Below the pieces are notes generated by a model. It made no database searches. It was not told the DNA's origin and saw nothing but the letters and a program-made list of their open reading frames with translations. Below are positions 37,501 through 45,503 of a DNA stretch of 64,000 bases, piece by piece. Position numbers and translations under genes: made by a program. Every line of letters begins with the position of its first letter. Within the stretch, counting starts at the first letter, position 1. The stretch comes from Bolinopsis microptera (taxonomy: Eukaryota > Ctenophora > Tentaculata > Lobata > Bolinopsidae): assembly GCF_026151205.1 (NCBI RefSeq), contig NC_087078.1, forward strand, positions 12,011,118 through 12,075,117, read 5' to 3'.

Positions 37501-38536
37501 GAGAATTACAACAAGGTTCCTTTATCATAGTTAAGGAGGAGAAAAGATTTAAAACTTTCAAAAAACGTAAAAGCCAACTGGCTTGAAACTATAAATCAGA
37601 TCTCTTTCAGTACATACTACCAAGTCACACAGTCCGTTTCTATGTAAATGGTGATCAAGAAGCTCAGATTGAGAATGTTGAACCTCCTGACTTTTTAGAA
37701 GATATCCTGTATCTGGGAGATAAAGAACTCTCCTCGCCAGTCAAAATAGATGAAGTGTGTTCAAACTTTATGTTATGAGATAACTTCCAATTTTTATCTG
37801 ATTTGAGTGATAAAGTTCTTCCGGTTTTAAAAGCCACCATTCCTTATTCCTATCACATTACCAATACACCGATCTCTGAACTTATTATTTTCCACAAAGT
37901 ATCCTTAAACAATCCTCACAAATATCAGGTACGGATAGTGAAAGGAAGACTGGAGACTCCACAAGAACTGGGGACCTTCATCAGTGATCCGAAACTAGAG
38001 AAATATAAGGCTCAAGAGAGGTTGCTACTTTGGTACGATATGAACGAACCGACTACTTCAGATACGGTAATTACTGTCAGGTCCCAGACCTGTTACAGAC
38101 CTGTTACAGACTTTCATTCGTTCATCACATGTAGGTGGTTATTTGGAGCCTGTTGCCGTTATTTACATACTTTCTGTGTGATTCTTGGGGAGTCTGGACC
38201 ACACAACATTAATAAACAGTCGCATACAAATTTCAGCTGTTTGATAGAAGTGGGAATAATCACCACACAAAGCTAGATAATCCCTCCATACGGCGGTCTT
38301 CAAGATCAGAGAGCTTTCTTTACAACTTACAGTACAACAACCTGAGCCAGCGCCGCGCTACCCATCATAGTGCTACACTTGGTAAAGCAGCGTCTGGGGA
38401 CCTAGCTGAGAATCAAGGTTCTAACTACCAATCTGAATCTGCCACTGAGTTGTTTTCGACTGGTTCAGGGAATTTAACGGGTGGTGTTAGAAAGCGGAGG
38501 AAGAGACGAAATGCAAGTATGCACAATGAACTATGA
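18532..38536 (+). CDS. Giant secreted LRR-FN3-cadherin-EGF-thrombospondin-LamG protein
   Basis: About 22 exons encode roughly 2,900 residues. Exons: 18532-22595, 22950-24562, 24773-24893, 25035-25145, 25309-25407, 25561-25641, 25816-25943, 28004-28164, 28476-28596, 32889-33081, 33390-33533, 33816-33914, 34015-34213, 34376-34479, 35360-35579, 35959-36047, 36388-36499, 36726-36938, 37078 to about 37203, about 37611-37756, 37808-38066 and 38237-38536. Phases agree at every junction except 19/20, whose ends are uncertain. Domain order: signal peptide, some 30 LRRs, LRRCT, FN3, fibro-slime-like domain, two cadherin repeats, Cys-rich region, EGF modules, thrombospondin type 3 Ca-binding repeats, thrombospondin C-terminal lectin-like domain, LamG-like domain and a basic RKRRKRR tail. 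No membrane helix follows, so it is a matrix or cuticle protein. One-base frameshifts in exons 1 and 2 are probably assembly errors. The 3' half is clearly a thrombospondin superfamily member, perhaps of the large 'mega-TSP' type reported in early animals. Confidence 0.88.
22950..24562 (+). CDS. Exon 2: end of fibro-slime-like domain, two cadherin repeats, Cys-rich
   Basis: The exon follows TTTTACAG at 22949 and continues the fibro-slime-like fold (KLEIFISQRRNCESKLFLEM). Near 23060 a base appears to be missing, and the frame moves to that of FNLIPENDYMNQEPTFVFE. Cadherin repeat 1 ends with the calcium motif DYNDNWP. Repeat 2 has ATDEDKEENAKLEYFI and IIDKGTPRLGRTTTVKVTV. Then about 220 residues rich in cysteine (CDPCEAGYYC, CPPGRFSNQTNSEKC and similar) resemble GCC2/GCC3 or TNFR-like modules. 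The donor is GGCAAG|GTGTGT, phase 0, in the GDGK start of the first EGF. Confidence 0.85.
24773..25943 (+). CDS. Exons 3-7: thrombospondin-type EGF modules
   Basis: Exon 3 has the calcium-binding EGF signature DIDEC. Exon 4 opens with GIGKEYAEKNKQNCTDVDEC, the same EGF-linker pattern as in pentameric thrombospondins and COMP. Exon 5 has CGDCGEGYALAG. Exon 6 is a short EGF half (CTYIRPLKHACFCNIGFAG). Exon 7 moves from EGF into the first type 3 repeat (CGVDSDADGFPDNTLNC, then CKKDNC). The EGF exons 3-6 end in phase 1, the standard arrangement for shuffled EGF exons, and exon 7 ends in phase 0. Confidence 0.9.
25944..28003. other. Intron 7 of the thrombospondin-like gene
   Basis: A 2-kb intron with no other gene recognised. 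It holds a 20-bp tandem repeat (27091-27297), an AT microsatellite and an insertion flanked by 55-bp direct repeats (27580-28033). Confidence 0.7.
27091..27297. repeat. 20-bp tandem repeat
   Basis: About ten copies of TAAACTAGTATAGCGTTTA plus one base. They are almost identical (single changes such as ACTAATATAG), which indicates recent expansion. The array lies in an intron. Confidence 0.9.
27580..28033. repeat. 55-bp direct repeat spanning an exon start, around a 344-bp insertion
   Basis: The sequence at 27580-27634 is repeated exactly at 27979-28033. It contains the last 24 intronic bases, the CCAG acceptor and the first 30 bases of exon 8. Between the copies lie 344 bases starting with a TATA microsatellite. 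The 5' copy is a decoy acceptor: splicing into it would read the same residues and then run into AT repeat. The arrangement looks like a transposon insertion with an unusually long target duplication, or a tandem duplication later invaded. Confidence 0.85.
28004..33914 (+). CDS. Exons 8-12: thrombospondin type 3 calcium-binding repeats
   Basis: Exons 8, 9, 10, 11 and 12 carry the aspartate-rich wire of type 3 repeats: DRDNIGDACDPDIDEDGLPN, DKDADGVGDLCDNCPDQ, DRDEWGDKCDDDKDNDGF, DKDRDGVGDKCDNC, DWNGVGDICD, then DADGDGTPDYLDTSPWN. The DxDxDGxxD and CDNC motifs that hold calcium ions and disulfides are kept in most repeats. Exon 11 has a less regular repeat (VDYSRVEASYRRAGDICDND), a possible lineage-specific change. 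The intron after exon 9 is 4.3 kb and hosts an antisense ShK gene. Confidence 0.93.
28361..28475 (+). repeat. Triplicated splice acceptor of exon 9
   Basis: Three tandem copies of a 39-bp unit (ATAATCCTATTAACTAAAAT to TTGTTTCAGAT) end in AG at 28397, 28436 and 28475. Each unit holds a branchpoint-like TTAACTAA, a pyrimidine stretch and the acceptor with the first exon bases. Only the last AG gives an open frame; use of either upstream AG would meet the TAA of TTAACTAA after five codons. The first two are therefore decoys. Confidence 0.88.
29145..29986 (-). CDS. Secreted peptide with two ShK domains, nested in an intron
   Basis: Three minus-strand exons: 29938-29986, 29578-29697 and 29145-29287. 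Exon 1 starts at the first of three consecutive ATGs and gives a signal peptide (MMMKFVAVFLLVAVSY), ending in donor G|GTAAGC. Exon 2 encodes one ShK-type module with six cysteines in the family spacing, ending SCQKTCGDC. Exon 3 encodes a second six-cysteine module ending QCAKTCGVC at the stop codon. All junctions are phase 1 with AG acceptors, so each module is one symmetrical exon. The protein is about 103 residues and secreted. ShK modules occur in potassium-channel-blocking peptides but also widely in non-toxic secreted and matrix proteins, so toxicity is not implied. The gene lies wholly inside intron 9 of the thrombospondin-like gene on the opposite strand. Confidence 0.82.
29316..29368. 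repeat. 11-bp ATTAATTAAGG repeat
   Basis: Four to five copies of an ATTAATTAAGG unit, located in the first-to-second ORF exon gap of the antisense ShK gene. Confidence 0.75.
30301..30600. repeat. 75-bp tandem repeat, four copies, each with a TATA-box-like motif
   Basis: Exactly four 75-base units begin AAGGAGAACTGGATGTTAGT at 30301, 30376, 30451 and 30526. Each contains CTCTATAAAAGGGAC, a perfect TATA-box match. Differences are rare (for example AACCGG in copy 3). The 75-base length leaves the frame open through the array, which produces a repetitive open frame judged not to be a real protein. Confidence 0.9.
31832..32536. repeat. Tandem repeat with 205-214-bp unit
   Basis: Three full copies and one partial copy, with GTTAAATAAGGCAGTCCAAA starting near 31847, 32052, 32258 and 32472. 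The copies differ by a few substitutions and small indels. The unit includes AAGATATCTAGCTATA and palindromic AATTTAAATTAAATTTAAA. Intronic. Confidence 0.9.
34015..36499 (+). CDS. Exons 13-17: thrombospondin C-terminal lectin-like domain
   Basis: Exon 13 carries FGTWFVEG, exon 14 IGIVFGFQSARKFFLVEWRQ, exon 15 LWNTGSQDSQSSLLWYDRNK and AYRWYLKHR, exon 16 FELWVYEADEVIIHTGPI, and exon 17 GGSIGVYAFNQPKTYWSNIK. These match, in order, the beta strands of the L-type-lectin-like C-terminal domain that all thrombospondins share, including the RWxLxHR strand and the final GGxxGVxxFxQ. All four internal junctions are in phase. This domain normally packs against the type 3 repeats and binds calcium and cell-surface partners. 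Confidence 0.93.
35586..35772. repeat. 12-bp ACTGTAACACAC minisatellite beside a splice donor
   Basis: About 15 copies of a 12-base unit start seven bases after the exon 15 donor (CACAG|GTTAGT). Both strands stay open through it, which creates spurious Val/Thr/Cys-rich frames. The 5' copies read GTAACACA, a weak donor-like motif. Confidence 0.9.
36726..38536 (+). CDS. Exons 18-22: LamG-like domain and basic tail
   Basis: Exon 18 has SLLISIWFTLDQ and a Cys pair (NCQATVLCSD). Exon 20 has VRFYVNGDQEAQ and LYLGDK, and the exon 20/21 junction restores KIDEVDK; these are strands of a laminin G/concanavalin-A fold. Exon 21 continues with LLLWYDMNEPTTSDT and exon 22 with LFDRSGNNHH. The last exon ends in a Ser-rich tail and RKRRKRR, followed by eight residues and TGA at 38534. 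The intron between exons 20 and 21 is only 51 bases. The exon 19/20 boundary is unresolved because phases disagree unless an internal AG at about 37624 is used. Confidence 0.75.
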
Positions 38537-39307
38537 GAATATAGCATGAACAAGGTGTTCTGAACATTGACGGAATAGTTAGAGTAGTTTTAGTTCTGTG
38601 ATGAGGTGACTTTTTATGGTCGTCCGTTATAGTTATTTAGTTTTAGCTGGTGTTGCATCATAAATAACGCGTGAAAAAAGTCAAGATGTTGTTAATAATT
38701 TTGAATGTTAAGGTTCTAGCGACAATGACTAAGAATTCAACATTGTTTCTTACTTATTTGATTTTCAGATTATTTGACTGTAGACATTTTAGATTTATTA
38801 AATTTCAAAATTATTTAATTTTTAATATTTTTGTTTTCTTTGGTTTGGGTGAATCATGCTAAGGTGTAAAAATTCGACTGTAACGTTTCCAATCCATTAT
38901 CAAAATACCTTTTAAACATGTTTTTAGATAGTTCAGGTTGGTTTGACAGGGAATGATTATGAAGTAAAGTAAAGTAAAGTAAAATATATGACATCACATC
39001 ATCACACATGTCTACAAAATATCATCGCACTATGTGAAAAAGATATATAATACATATTTCCCTACCAACATTAATTATTTATCAAATACAATATTTTAAA
39101 AAAATGTATCAAAACATTATCCTGAAAAACGTTATAATGTACAACCTTCGATTTCTCCCTCCAAATGTTCATAAATCAGACTCTATTTCGGTAGAAAGCT
39201 GATGTAATTAGCACTGAATCCTTTTTAAAGAAGATTGTTGAGGAATTTGTTCAGATATTTGTGGTACGGTAATTCGTGCAAGAGTTGGAATTTCTGTACC
39301 AAACTGT
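38537..39307. other. 3' flank of the thrombospondin-like gene
   Basis: AT-rich sequence with an (AAAGT)n tract near 38958-38980. No gene recognised. Confidence 0.45.
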
Positions 39308-39586
39308 ACCAGGGTACAATATTTGGTACCAAGGTATATATCTCGAGATCTGACTATACGATTTTCTTTAAACTTTCCACATAGTTATGTGAGTATATGG
39401 TAATAAGACGAATAATCTGCGCAAGTTTGGGCGAATTTCTATCTGCTAAATTTGAGATATAGTCAGATCTCGAGATATATCCCTTGGTACCAAATATTGT
39501 ACCGATTTGTAGATATGTTCTTGTGTTTGAAGTGATATCTCCAATTTGGCACATAGAAATTCGCCCAAACTTGCACAGATTATCCG
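39308..39586. repeat. Two interleaved inverted repeats
   Basis: Stem A: GGTACAATATTTGGTACCAA with ATATCTCGAGATCTGACTATA (about 39313-39360) pairs with its inverse at about 39458-39506. Stem B: CGCAAGTTTGGGCGAATTTCT (about 39419-39440) pairs with its inverse at about 39546-39568. B's left arm lies inside A's loop and B's right arm lies outside A, so the two stems interleave. It may be a rearranged foldback element; no coding sequence. Confidence 0.75.
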
Positions 39587-39864
39587 TTTTATGGCTATAT
39601 AACTATCTGGAAAGTTTCAAATAAATCATATATTAGGATCTGGATAAAATCGAAAATATATTCTAAGTTATTTACTGAAACACTAGATTTTCAACCATTT
39701 TATTTGGTACAGGTTTGTGGAAAGTCCTTCTGCAGCGCAAATAACATTGAACGATTGTGTAACGCGCGATGACATTCTAATGTCGCAACTTTAGGTTTTT
39801 TCATTCACCTCGTCTAAAGCTATTGCTTGGCGCGGCTCTATGTCCGATTTCAGTATTTTAATTA

Positions 39865-40662
39865 CCTTACTCGGGATTATTACGACGGGTTTATTAACGA
39901 CCGGTTAAAATATGGTTCGGGAAAAATATGGCGAAATTGCTCAAAACCCACCACATTTTCCCGGTCGCCATTTTACCGGTGTCCAACCTTTCAATTTTAG
40001 ATTCAAAAATTTTGTCTCAGATGTAAATTTCCTTATTAGAGATAAGCAGGTTCAGAAATTTTCGCATTGCTAAAACTTGTGAAACAAGTCGAATTATCAA
40101 TAATTGTTGAAAGTAGACTCTAGCAAATTCTTTGTTTTGAATTAGCATTACATGTTTACGTGTATCAAATAACCATTATGACTCAATTTGTAGAAAATCT
40201 TCGAAAGAATGCATCGTTCACATTGTTTAGAATTATGAATAAATGACTGATGAAACTGATTCATGTTATTGACCGTTTTAATTAATTCGAGTTTTAATTT
40301 AACTGTTACTTTTACTTTGAGTCCTATTTCACTATGTAGAGATAGTCAATACCTAAGAAATTAAAAATTGGCCTATTTAAATCAACTTTGACAATAAGGA
40401 TATATGACAAGAATTGGGCAAAAAGGTGAATTTTTTGCAATTTTAGCCAAATGAAGTCGAAAAACCTACAACAAGTGTCCCAATAGTCTTCTTTAGTGAA
40501 TATAAGACAACGATTAAAATATGAGCACCCATACCCCTTGGGAACCCTAAAAGCTGAGTCGGCGGGTTTATTAACGACCGGTGAAAATGTGGTTCGGGAA
40601 AAATATGGCGAAATTACCCTAAACCCGCCACTTTATCCCGGTCATAATAATCCCGAGTAAGG
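39865..40662. mobile_element. Non-autonomous DNA transposon, 798 bp, TA target site
   Basis: The ends CCTTACTCGGGATTATTA and its inverse are flanked by TA on each side. Inside, a segment of about 85 bases (GGGTTTATTAACGACCGG, then GGTTCGGGAAAAATATGGCG) sits near each end in the same orientation, so direct subterminal repeats lie within the inverted termini. No transposase. Confidence 0.75.
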
Positions 40663-40667
40663 TAGTC

Positions 40668-41490
40668 AGTTAATTGATGAACAGGGGGTCCTTTCCGAAA
40701 CGGTACTTAAGTCAAAAATGGTACTTAAGTAAAAAGTTAAGCAAAAAGTATTTTCGAAATGAGACTTAAGTGCTGGAATTCAAAATCCCGAAGAAAATTG
40801 AAAAATCATATTGTCCTATTTTCAGTTTCTGAAGATGAAATTTCCAGGACCGAAATTTTACAGTTTTGACCTAATTTATCAACTGCAACCAACTAGTAGG
40901 TTAGCTATAATGACACGATTGAGGTTCTGGAAGTTTGATTTTGGTCGAAGGAAGCTCACTGCACAAAGCTTAACAAAACGAAAATCCATATTAATTTCAA
41001 ATTACTGTCCCATTTTCAAATATGAAAATTTCTGAACAGAAATTTGACAGATTAGATGGAATTTTTGCCCAAAGACCAATTAGTCAGTTAATTGATGATG
41101 GTATTAAACCAAATTGAGGTACTGGAAGTCAAAATCCCGAAGAAAATTGAAAAATCATTGTCCCATTCTCTGTCCCATTTTCAGTTTTTGAAGATGAAAT
41201 TTCCAGGACCGAAATTTTACAGTTTTGACTTAATTTCGCAACTGCAACCAACTAGTAAGTTAGCTATAGATGGCATATGACACTATTCAGGTTCTGGAAT
41301 CTGGAAGTTTGATTTCGGTCGAAGGAAGCTCACTGCACAAAACTTAACAAAACGAAAATCCATATTTTCAAATTACTGTCCTATTTTCAAATATGAAAAT
41401 TTCTGAACAGAAATTTGACAGATTGGATGGAATTTTGGTCCAAAGTAGTTAGTTAATTGATAATGGTATTAAACCAAATTGAGATACTGT
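40668..41490. repeat. Tandem repeat of about 370-420 bp with an inserted terminus
   Basis: Two long copies (from about 40775 and 41115) share TCAAAATCCCGAAGAAAATT, GAAGATGAAATTTCCAGG and TTAGTTAATTGATAATGG-type segments. In the first copy about 100 bases at 40684-40785 (GGGGGTCCTTTCCGAAACGG, then ACTTAAGT repeats) replace part of the unit. That insert matches the inverted right terminus of the Harbinger element at 63249. Confidence 0.7.
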
Positions 41491-42004
41491 ACATTTCGGA
41501 GGGGTATTTTAGGACTCAGTGGCGGAAGTCACTGCGGCGGTGTACAGTCCGGCGGAGGACGGTACAGCGGTGGCCGGTACGGCGGTACTTTCCAAAAAGG
41601 TTGGACGGAACAGCGTAATAACAAGGGCATGAGAACACGTCACGAGGGATCGCATCCAGGAATCTGATCAACCGTAGCCATCCGTAGCCATCCCGCACAT
41701 GCCGCGGACAAAAGGAAATCGCGGCATGTGCGGGATCGCGATTTTTCCCATTCTTTGCGACAAATTTTATGTATAGTCTTATGTAATATGTATAGCCTGT
41801 CAAAAATCTCGGTATCGCGATTTTTGGGCAAAATAATCGCGATTTTCTTTTGTCCCTGGTAGCCAAGAAGAGAGGTTGCTCAGTGAAACGTAGATAATGA
41901 TAGAGGCAAACAGTATATAAAGCGGATCAAAGTTGAGGAGAGTATCTCATTAGCACTACCATCTCCAGTACTGCAACACTCACAACCACAGTGCCGACAT
42001 AGCT
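41491..42004. other. Low-complexity GGC-rich patch and hairpin
   Basis: A GGCGG-rich patch lies at 41519-41590. A perfect 17-bp stem (ATCCCGCACATGCCGCG at 41690, inverse at 41720-41736) has a 13-base loop. ATCGCGATTTT motifs recur at 41733, 41815 and 41838. No gene; frames on both strands reflect base composition. Confidence 0.5.
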
Positions 42005-42630
42005 GACTGCGAAGTCCGAGAAGCCCTCTCCCAAGTCCACGATCTGGCTGCGACTACGATTACTCAGAACCACAGAATCTACCGCTCCGTTACTGGCTCG
42101 CTGTCCCAGGCTGCTCGCTTCCTCCTCCCCAGTGAACAAGCGGTGAAGAAGCAAGCTCAGAGAGCCCGCCGGAAGGAGAACCCTGGCAGACCTTGAACTG
42201 GAGGTGGACGACTGCATGTCTCTGGCTGGCGAACCTATGCTCCAGTTTGATAACAAAGACGACGAGCGACGAGCTATCATCTTGGGACGGAGAAGAACCT
42301 GCGAGCGCTGGAGGACAGCAGCTCTTGGTACGTGGACGCGACCTTCTCCTCTTCTCCTCAGCTCTTCTACCAACTCCTCACCATTCACGCTGAGTTGGTC
42401 AACTTTAACGAGGACGCTACCTGGGTCTTCCCTTGCGGCTTGCATCTACATCCTCCTCACCCACAAGGATATCCCATCTACAAGGAAGCCTTCGAAGCCC
42501 TCGACAGTCTTGGCAACTTCTCTCCAAGTTACGACGGATCCCACTTCTGGTCAGAAAACCTACACTCCTACCCGGATCTGGATACGCAGACTGATGATCC
42601 TTCATTTGTTCTTTTTACCGTCATAATTTT
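42005..42630 (+). pseudogene. MULE transposase relic (FLYWCH/MULE type)
   Basis: Successive frames give CEVREALSQVHDLAATTITQ with AARFLLPSEQAVKKQAQRAR, then LELEVDDCMSLAGEPMLQFD, then WYVDATFSSSPQLFYQLLTI followed by HPQGYPIYKEAFEAL. The last is the start of the MULE transposase catalytic domain, where W-x-D-x-TF-x3-P carries the first catalytic Asp. Two frameshifts lie near 42190 and 42290, and the frame ends after about 100 codons without the later catalytic residues. It is a truncated relic and is more GC-rich than its neighbours. Confidence 0.65.
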
Positions 42631-42809
42631 ATAAAATAATTTAACATATATCTTGTTAGCTCAAGATATGTGGAAAACCTATTACTTACCATTTGATTCG
42701 GATTATTATACTAACACTGCCTACACAATTATAGAAAAATTTCTGAATTCACAAAAATATATCAAGCTGGAATGTCACTTACATACAATTACATTCTTTC
42801 TAACATTCC

Positions 42810-42955
42810 TCAGATATAATAGAAAATGTCAGCTGAACTGTTCAACCAAGGGAAAGTTCGCACTCCCAAACAACAAGATTAAACCCGCACCTCATCACCC
42901 CTCTCAACTACACAATGGGAGGGAATGGATGGGATGCCATTTGCTGGAATAGACC
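42810..42955 (+). pseudogene. Duplicate of the 5' end of the CARD gene
   Basis: ATATAATAGAAAATGTCAGC, AAGGGAAA, ACACAATGG and GGAATGGATGGGATGCCATT-TGCTGGAATAGA correspond in order to 45405-45545, the leader and first codons of the CARD-containing gene. The copy's ATG context is disrupted and it stops at once, so it is a degenerate duplicate that includes the presumed promoter-proximal region. Confidence 0.6.
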
Positions 42956-43066
42956 TGTCATTACGTTGTGTAGCTGAGTCTATAATCTATATGCCATGTA
43001 GATTGTAGCAGTCAACACGCTATTATCTTTAATCCTGTTTAAATACTTGCTTATTTCGGAACTAAA

Positions 43067-44678
43067 ATGGCGAGTCTCTGCATTTGTGGTAATCCTTTTG
43101 CAAACAGGTGAGATTTATTATTTAGTCACATGCTCAATCTAGAACTGCTACACATTTTGTATCGACAAATCATAAATTAACCTCAAAAAACTCTTTAAAA
43201 TGCATTCCAATAAATGGTTTGCTACTAAAATACCCTAACCACTAACTCTTTTCAGTGGTACTGTCATAAGAGGCTCCATCAGTCAAGCCTTGCTCGTGGC
43301 CATCATCGTATCCTGCTCCGTAATCCTCTTTCCTCCTGGAGGGATCACTTATGGTTTCAACTTCGTCGATCCTTATCTGTATTCTTACATTGTGTCTATA
43401 GATAAGGATCACTCTACAGATAAATCACGCCTGTCATGGGTGTATGCAGCTCAAATTACCGGACAAGGTATTGCAATGATTACAGGAGGACTTTTGGTGC
43501 GGAAGTTTTCCACTAGCAACGTTACAATTTGTGCTGTTGCTTTATTTAACTTGAACATCTTTGTCATGTATTATTCGTGTACATCGGTAACGTCGCTCAT
43601 GGCCAGCTATTTCATGGTAGGGTTCACTTTAGGACTGATAAATGTCATGAGTTTGGTTGTAGGCTTGTCATGGATTGAAAAACAATATCATGGTCTGTTC
43701 TCTGGAATTCTTAGTCTGGGCTACGGACTATCTAGCATTTTTATCAGCCCTCTGGAGTCACTCTATGTCAACCCAAACAATTTGGACCCCATCAAGAACC
43801 CTATCGATGGCGAGTTAATCTTCAACCAATCTTTCATACTGAACAAAGTTCCAAACATGTTTTTAATGTTTGGTATACTGTCAACATTGCTTCAGTTTCC
43901 TTTAAGCTTTCTCCTTGTCAGAAACCCAGACACGAGAAAAAGTGATGGTGCCTCCATAAACGGAGCAACTGTTAAAGACATGTTCCGCAAGCCTGGATTT
44001 TATCTACTGTTTCTGATTTTCGCACTGAATAAAGTGCCTTTAGCGTACATACACTCCTATGCTAAGGATTATGGGAAAACCTTTTTGCACGACGACAAAA
44101 TACTGCTCTCTGTAGTAATAGCACTATCAGGAATATTCAATGCACTGGGACGTCTTTTCTGGGGACACATTCACGACAGATTTGGAGTCAAGGTATCCTT
44201 GTTCATGCTCTGCCTTGCTACGGGTGTCAGCATTTTGCTGTCATATCTTAGCAAGTTTCTGACGGGACAAACAACGTGTGCAATTCTATACACCATTGCT
44301 GTTTGGGCTTCATACTTCTGTTGCACAGGTAACTATGGCATTATGCCAGCCGCTACCATCCAATTCTTTGGCGAGCAAGATTTCGGAGTGAAATACGGTA
44401 TGCTATACCTCAGTCAGGCACTTGGTGCTGTTATATCTGCCCTGTACACCTCCTTCATTCCCTTCTGGATGCCACTTGTCTTGACTATTGTCTTCACATC
44501 TGTAATCTCGGGACTTCTTTCTCTGATGTTGAGAAAGACAGAGACACTGGACGATCAGGCAAGGGCACTGTTAGATGATAATAGCCCTAACAGATTGTTT
44601 CCTATCAGAGACTCCTATCTCAATAGAAAAGATAGAGAAACTCTAGAATTTATAGGACTACAAGATGAAAATGAGTAG
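43067..44678 (+). CDS. Major facilitator superfamily transporter
   Basis: Two exons, 43067-43107 and 43256-44678, give 487 residues. Exon 1 (MASLCICGNPFAN) ends AG|GTGAGA; exon 2 follows TTTTCAG in phase. Twelve hydrophobic helices are seen, in two halves joined by a loop with NPDTRKSDGA. The first loop after helix 1 (GGITYGFNFVDPYLYSYIV), LSWVYAAQITGQG and the second-half LGRLFWGHIHDRFGVK (the MFS G-x3-D-R/K-x-G motif) point to the oxalate/formate-like or monocarboxylate-type branch. The substrate cannot be set. The start is the first ATG, in a good context (AAAATGG). It appears intact, unlike the broken genes elsewhere in the window. Confidence 0.85.
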
Positions 44679-45503
44679 TATGCAAAAATTATGAGATGAG
44701 GAAATTCAGCTCTGGTGGAAAAATATTCAAAGTCAGATTTTTGGTTTGTGTAGCTAGATTGACAGGACTGTAATTGTTATGTTTAACATTCTTTATTAAG
44801 ATTTGAAAATTAAATACATATTTGCAATTATAAATTTCTATTTTTTATCTAGATAAAAAGTTAGCAATTTTAGCATGATATTATTTTCTGGTATTATATA
44901 TTGGTAATTGCAGTTGGAGTTTAAGTTGTTCAAACTATGGTTTTTAGCAATTAATTTTAATCTTGATTTGTAAATATTTTGTACTGGCATTTAATTTACA
45001 GGACAGTGCTGGACAGTGTATCAGTTCATGTTCTTAAATCGTTGTTGCCAAGTTTTGTCAATTAAGAGCAATTAAATTTGAAATAATACAAAAAAGATCT
45101 AAATATCTTGCATGACCTCAACATTATAAATTTTTCAAAAACTTTTTAGTAACTTTGACTCTTTATTTGCTCTCTTTAGAGCTATAATTTTACATAAATC
45201 TATAGAAAACAGGTTTTTATTCGATGTTAAATTCTGATCGTCACGGTGCGAACGGTTAACTCAAATATAATACCCGACTGGGACTACTCTTTAGATTAGT
45301 CTGATAATGAAAGCTTTGCCTGATCAACTATAGATACATGTCTGTATTCAACAAAAGACACTACTCGCATTCCTCTAACATTCTTTCTTAGACAAACATT
45401 CCCAGATATAGAAAATGTCAGCTAAACTACAAACAAGGGAAACGTCCCTCGCTCGCCTACATGACTAAACCATTACATAATCAACCCCTGGCAAATAGAT
45501 ACA
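44679..45503. other. 3' UTR of the transporter and 5' flank of the CARD gene
   Basis: AT-rich. The last 110 bases (from about 45395) are conserved in the degenerate copy at 42810 and so probably hold the CARD gene's leader. Confidence 0.5.

Noticed and set aside
41927..42445. 172-codon minus-strand frame
   Set aside because: Antisense shadow of the MULE transposase relic, whose plus-strand translation shows family motifs.
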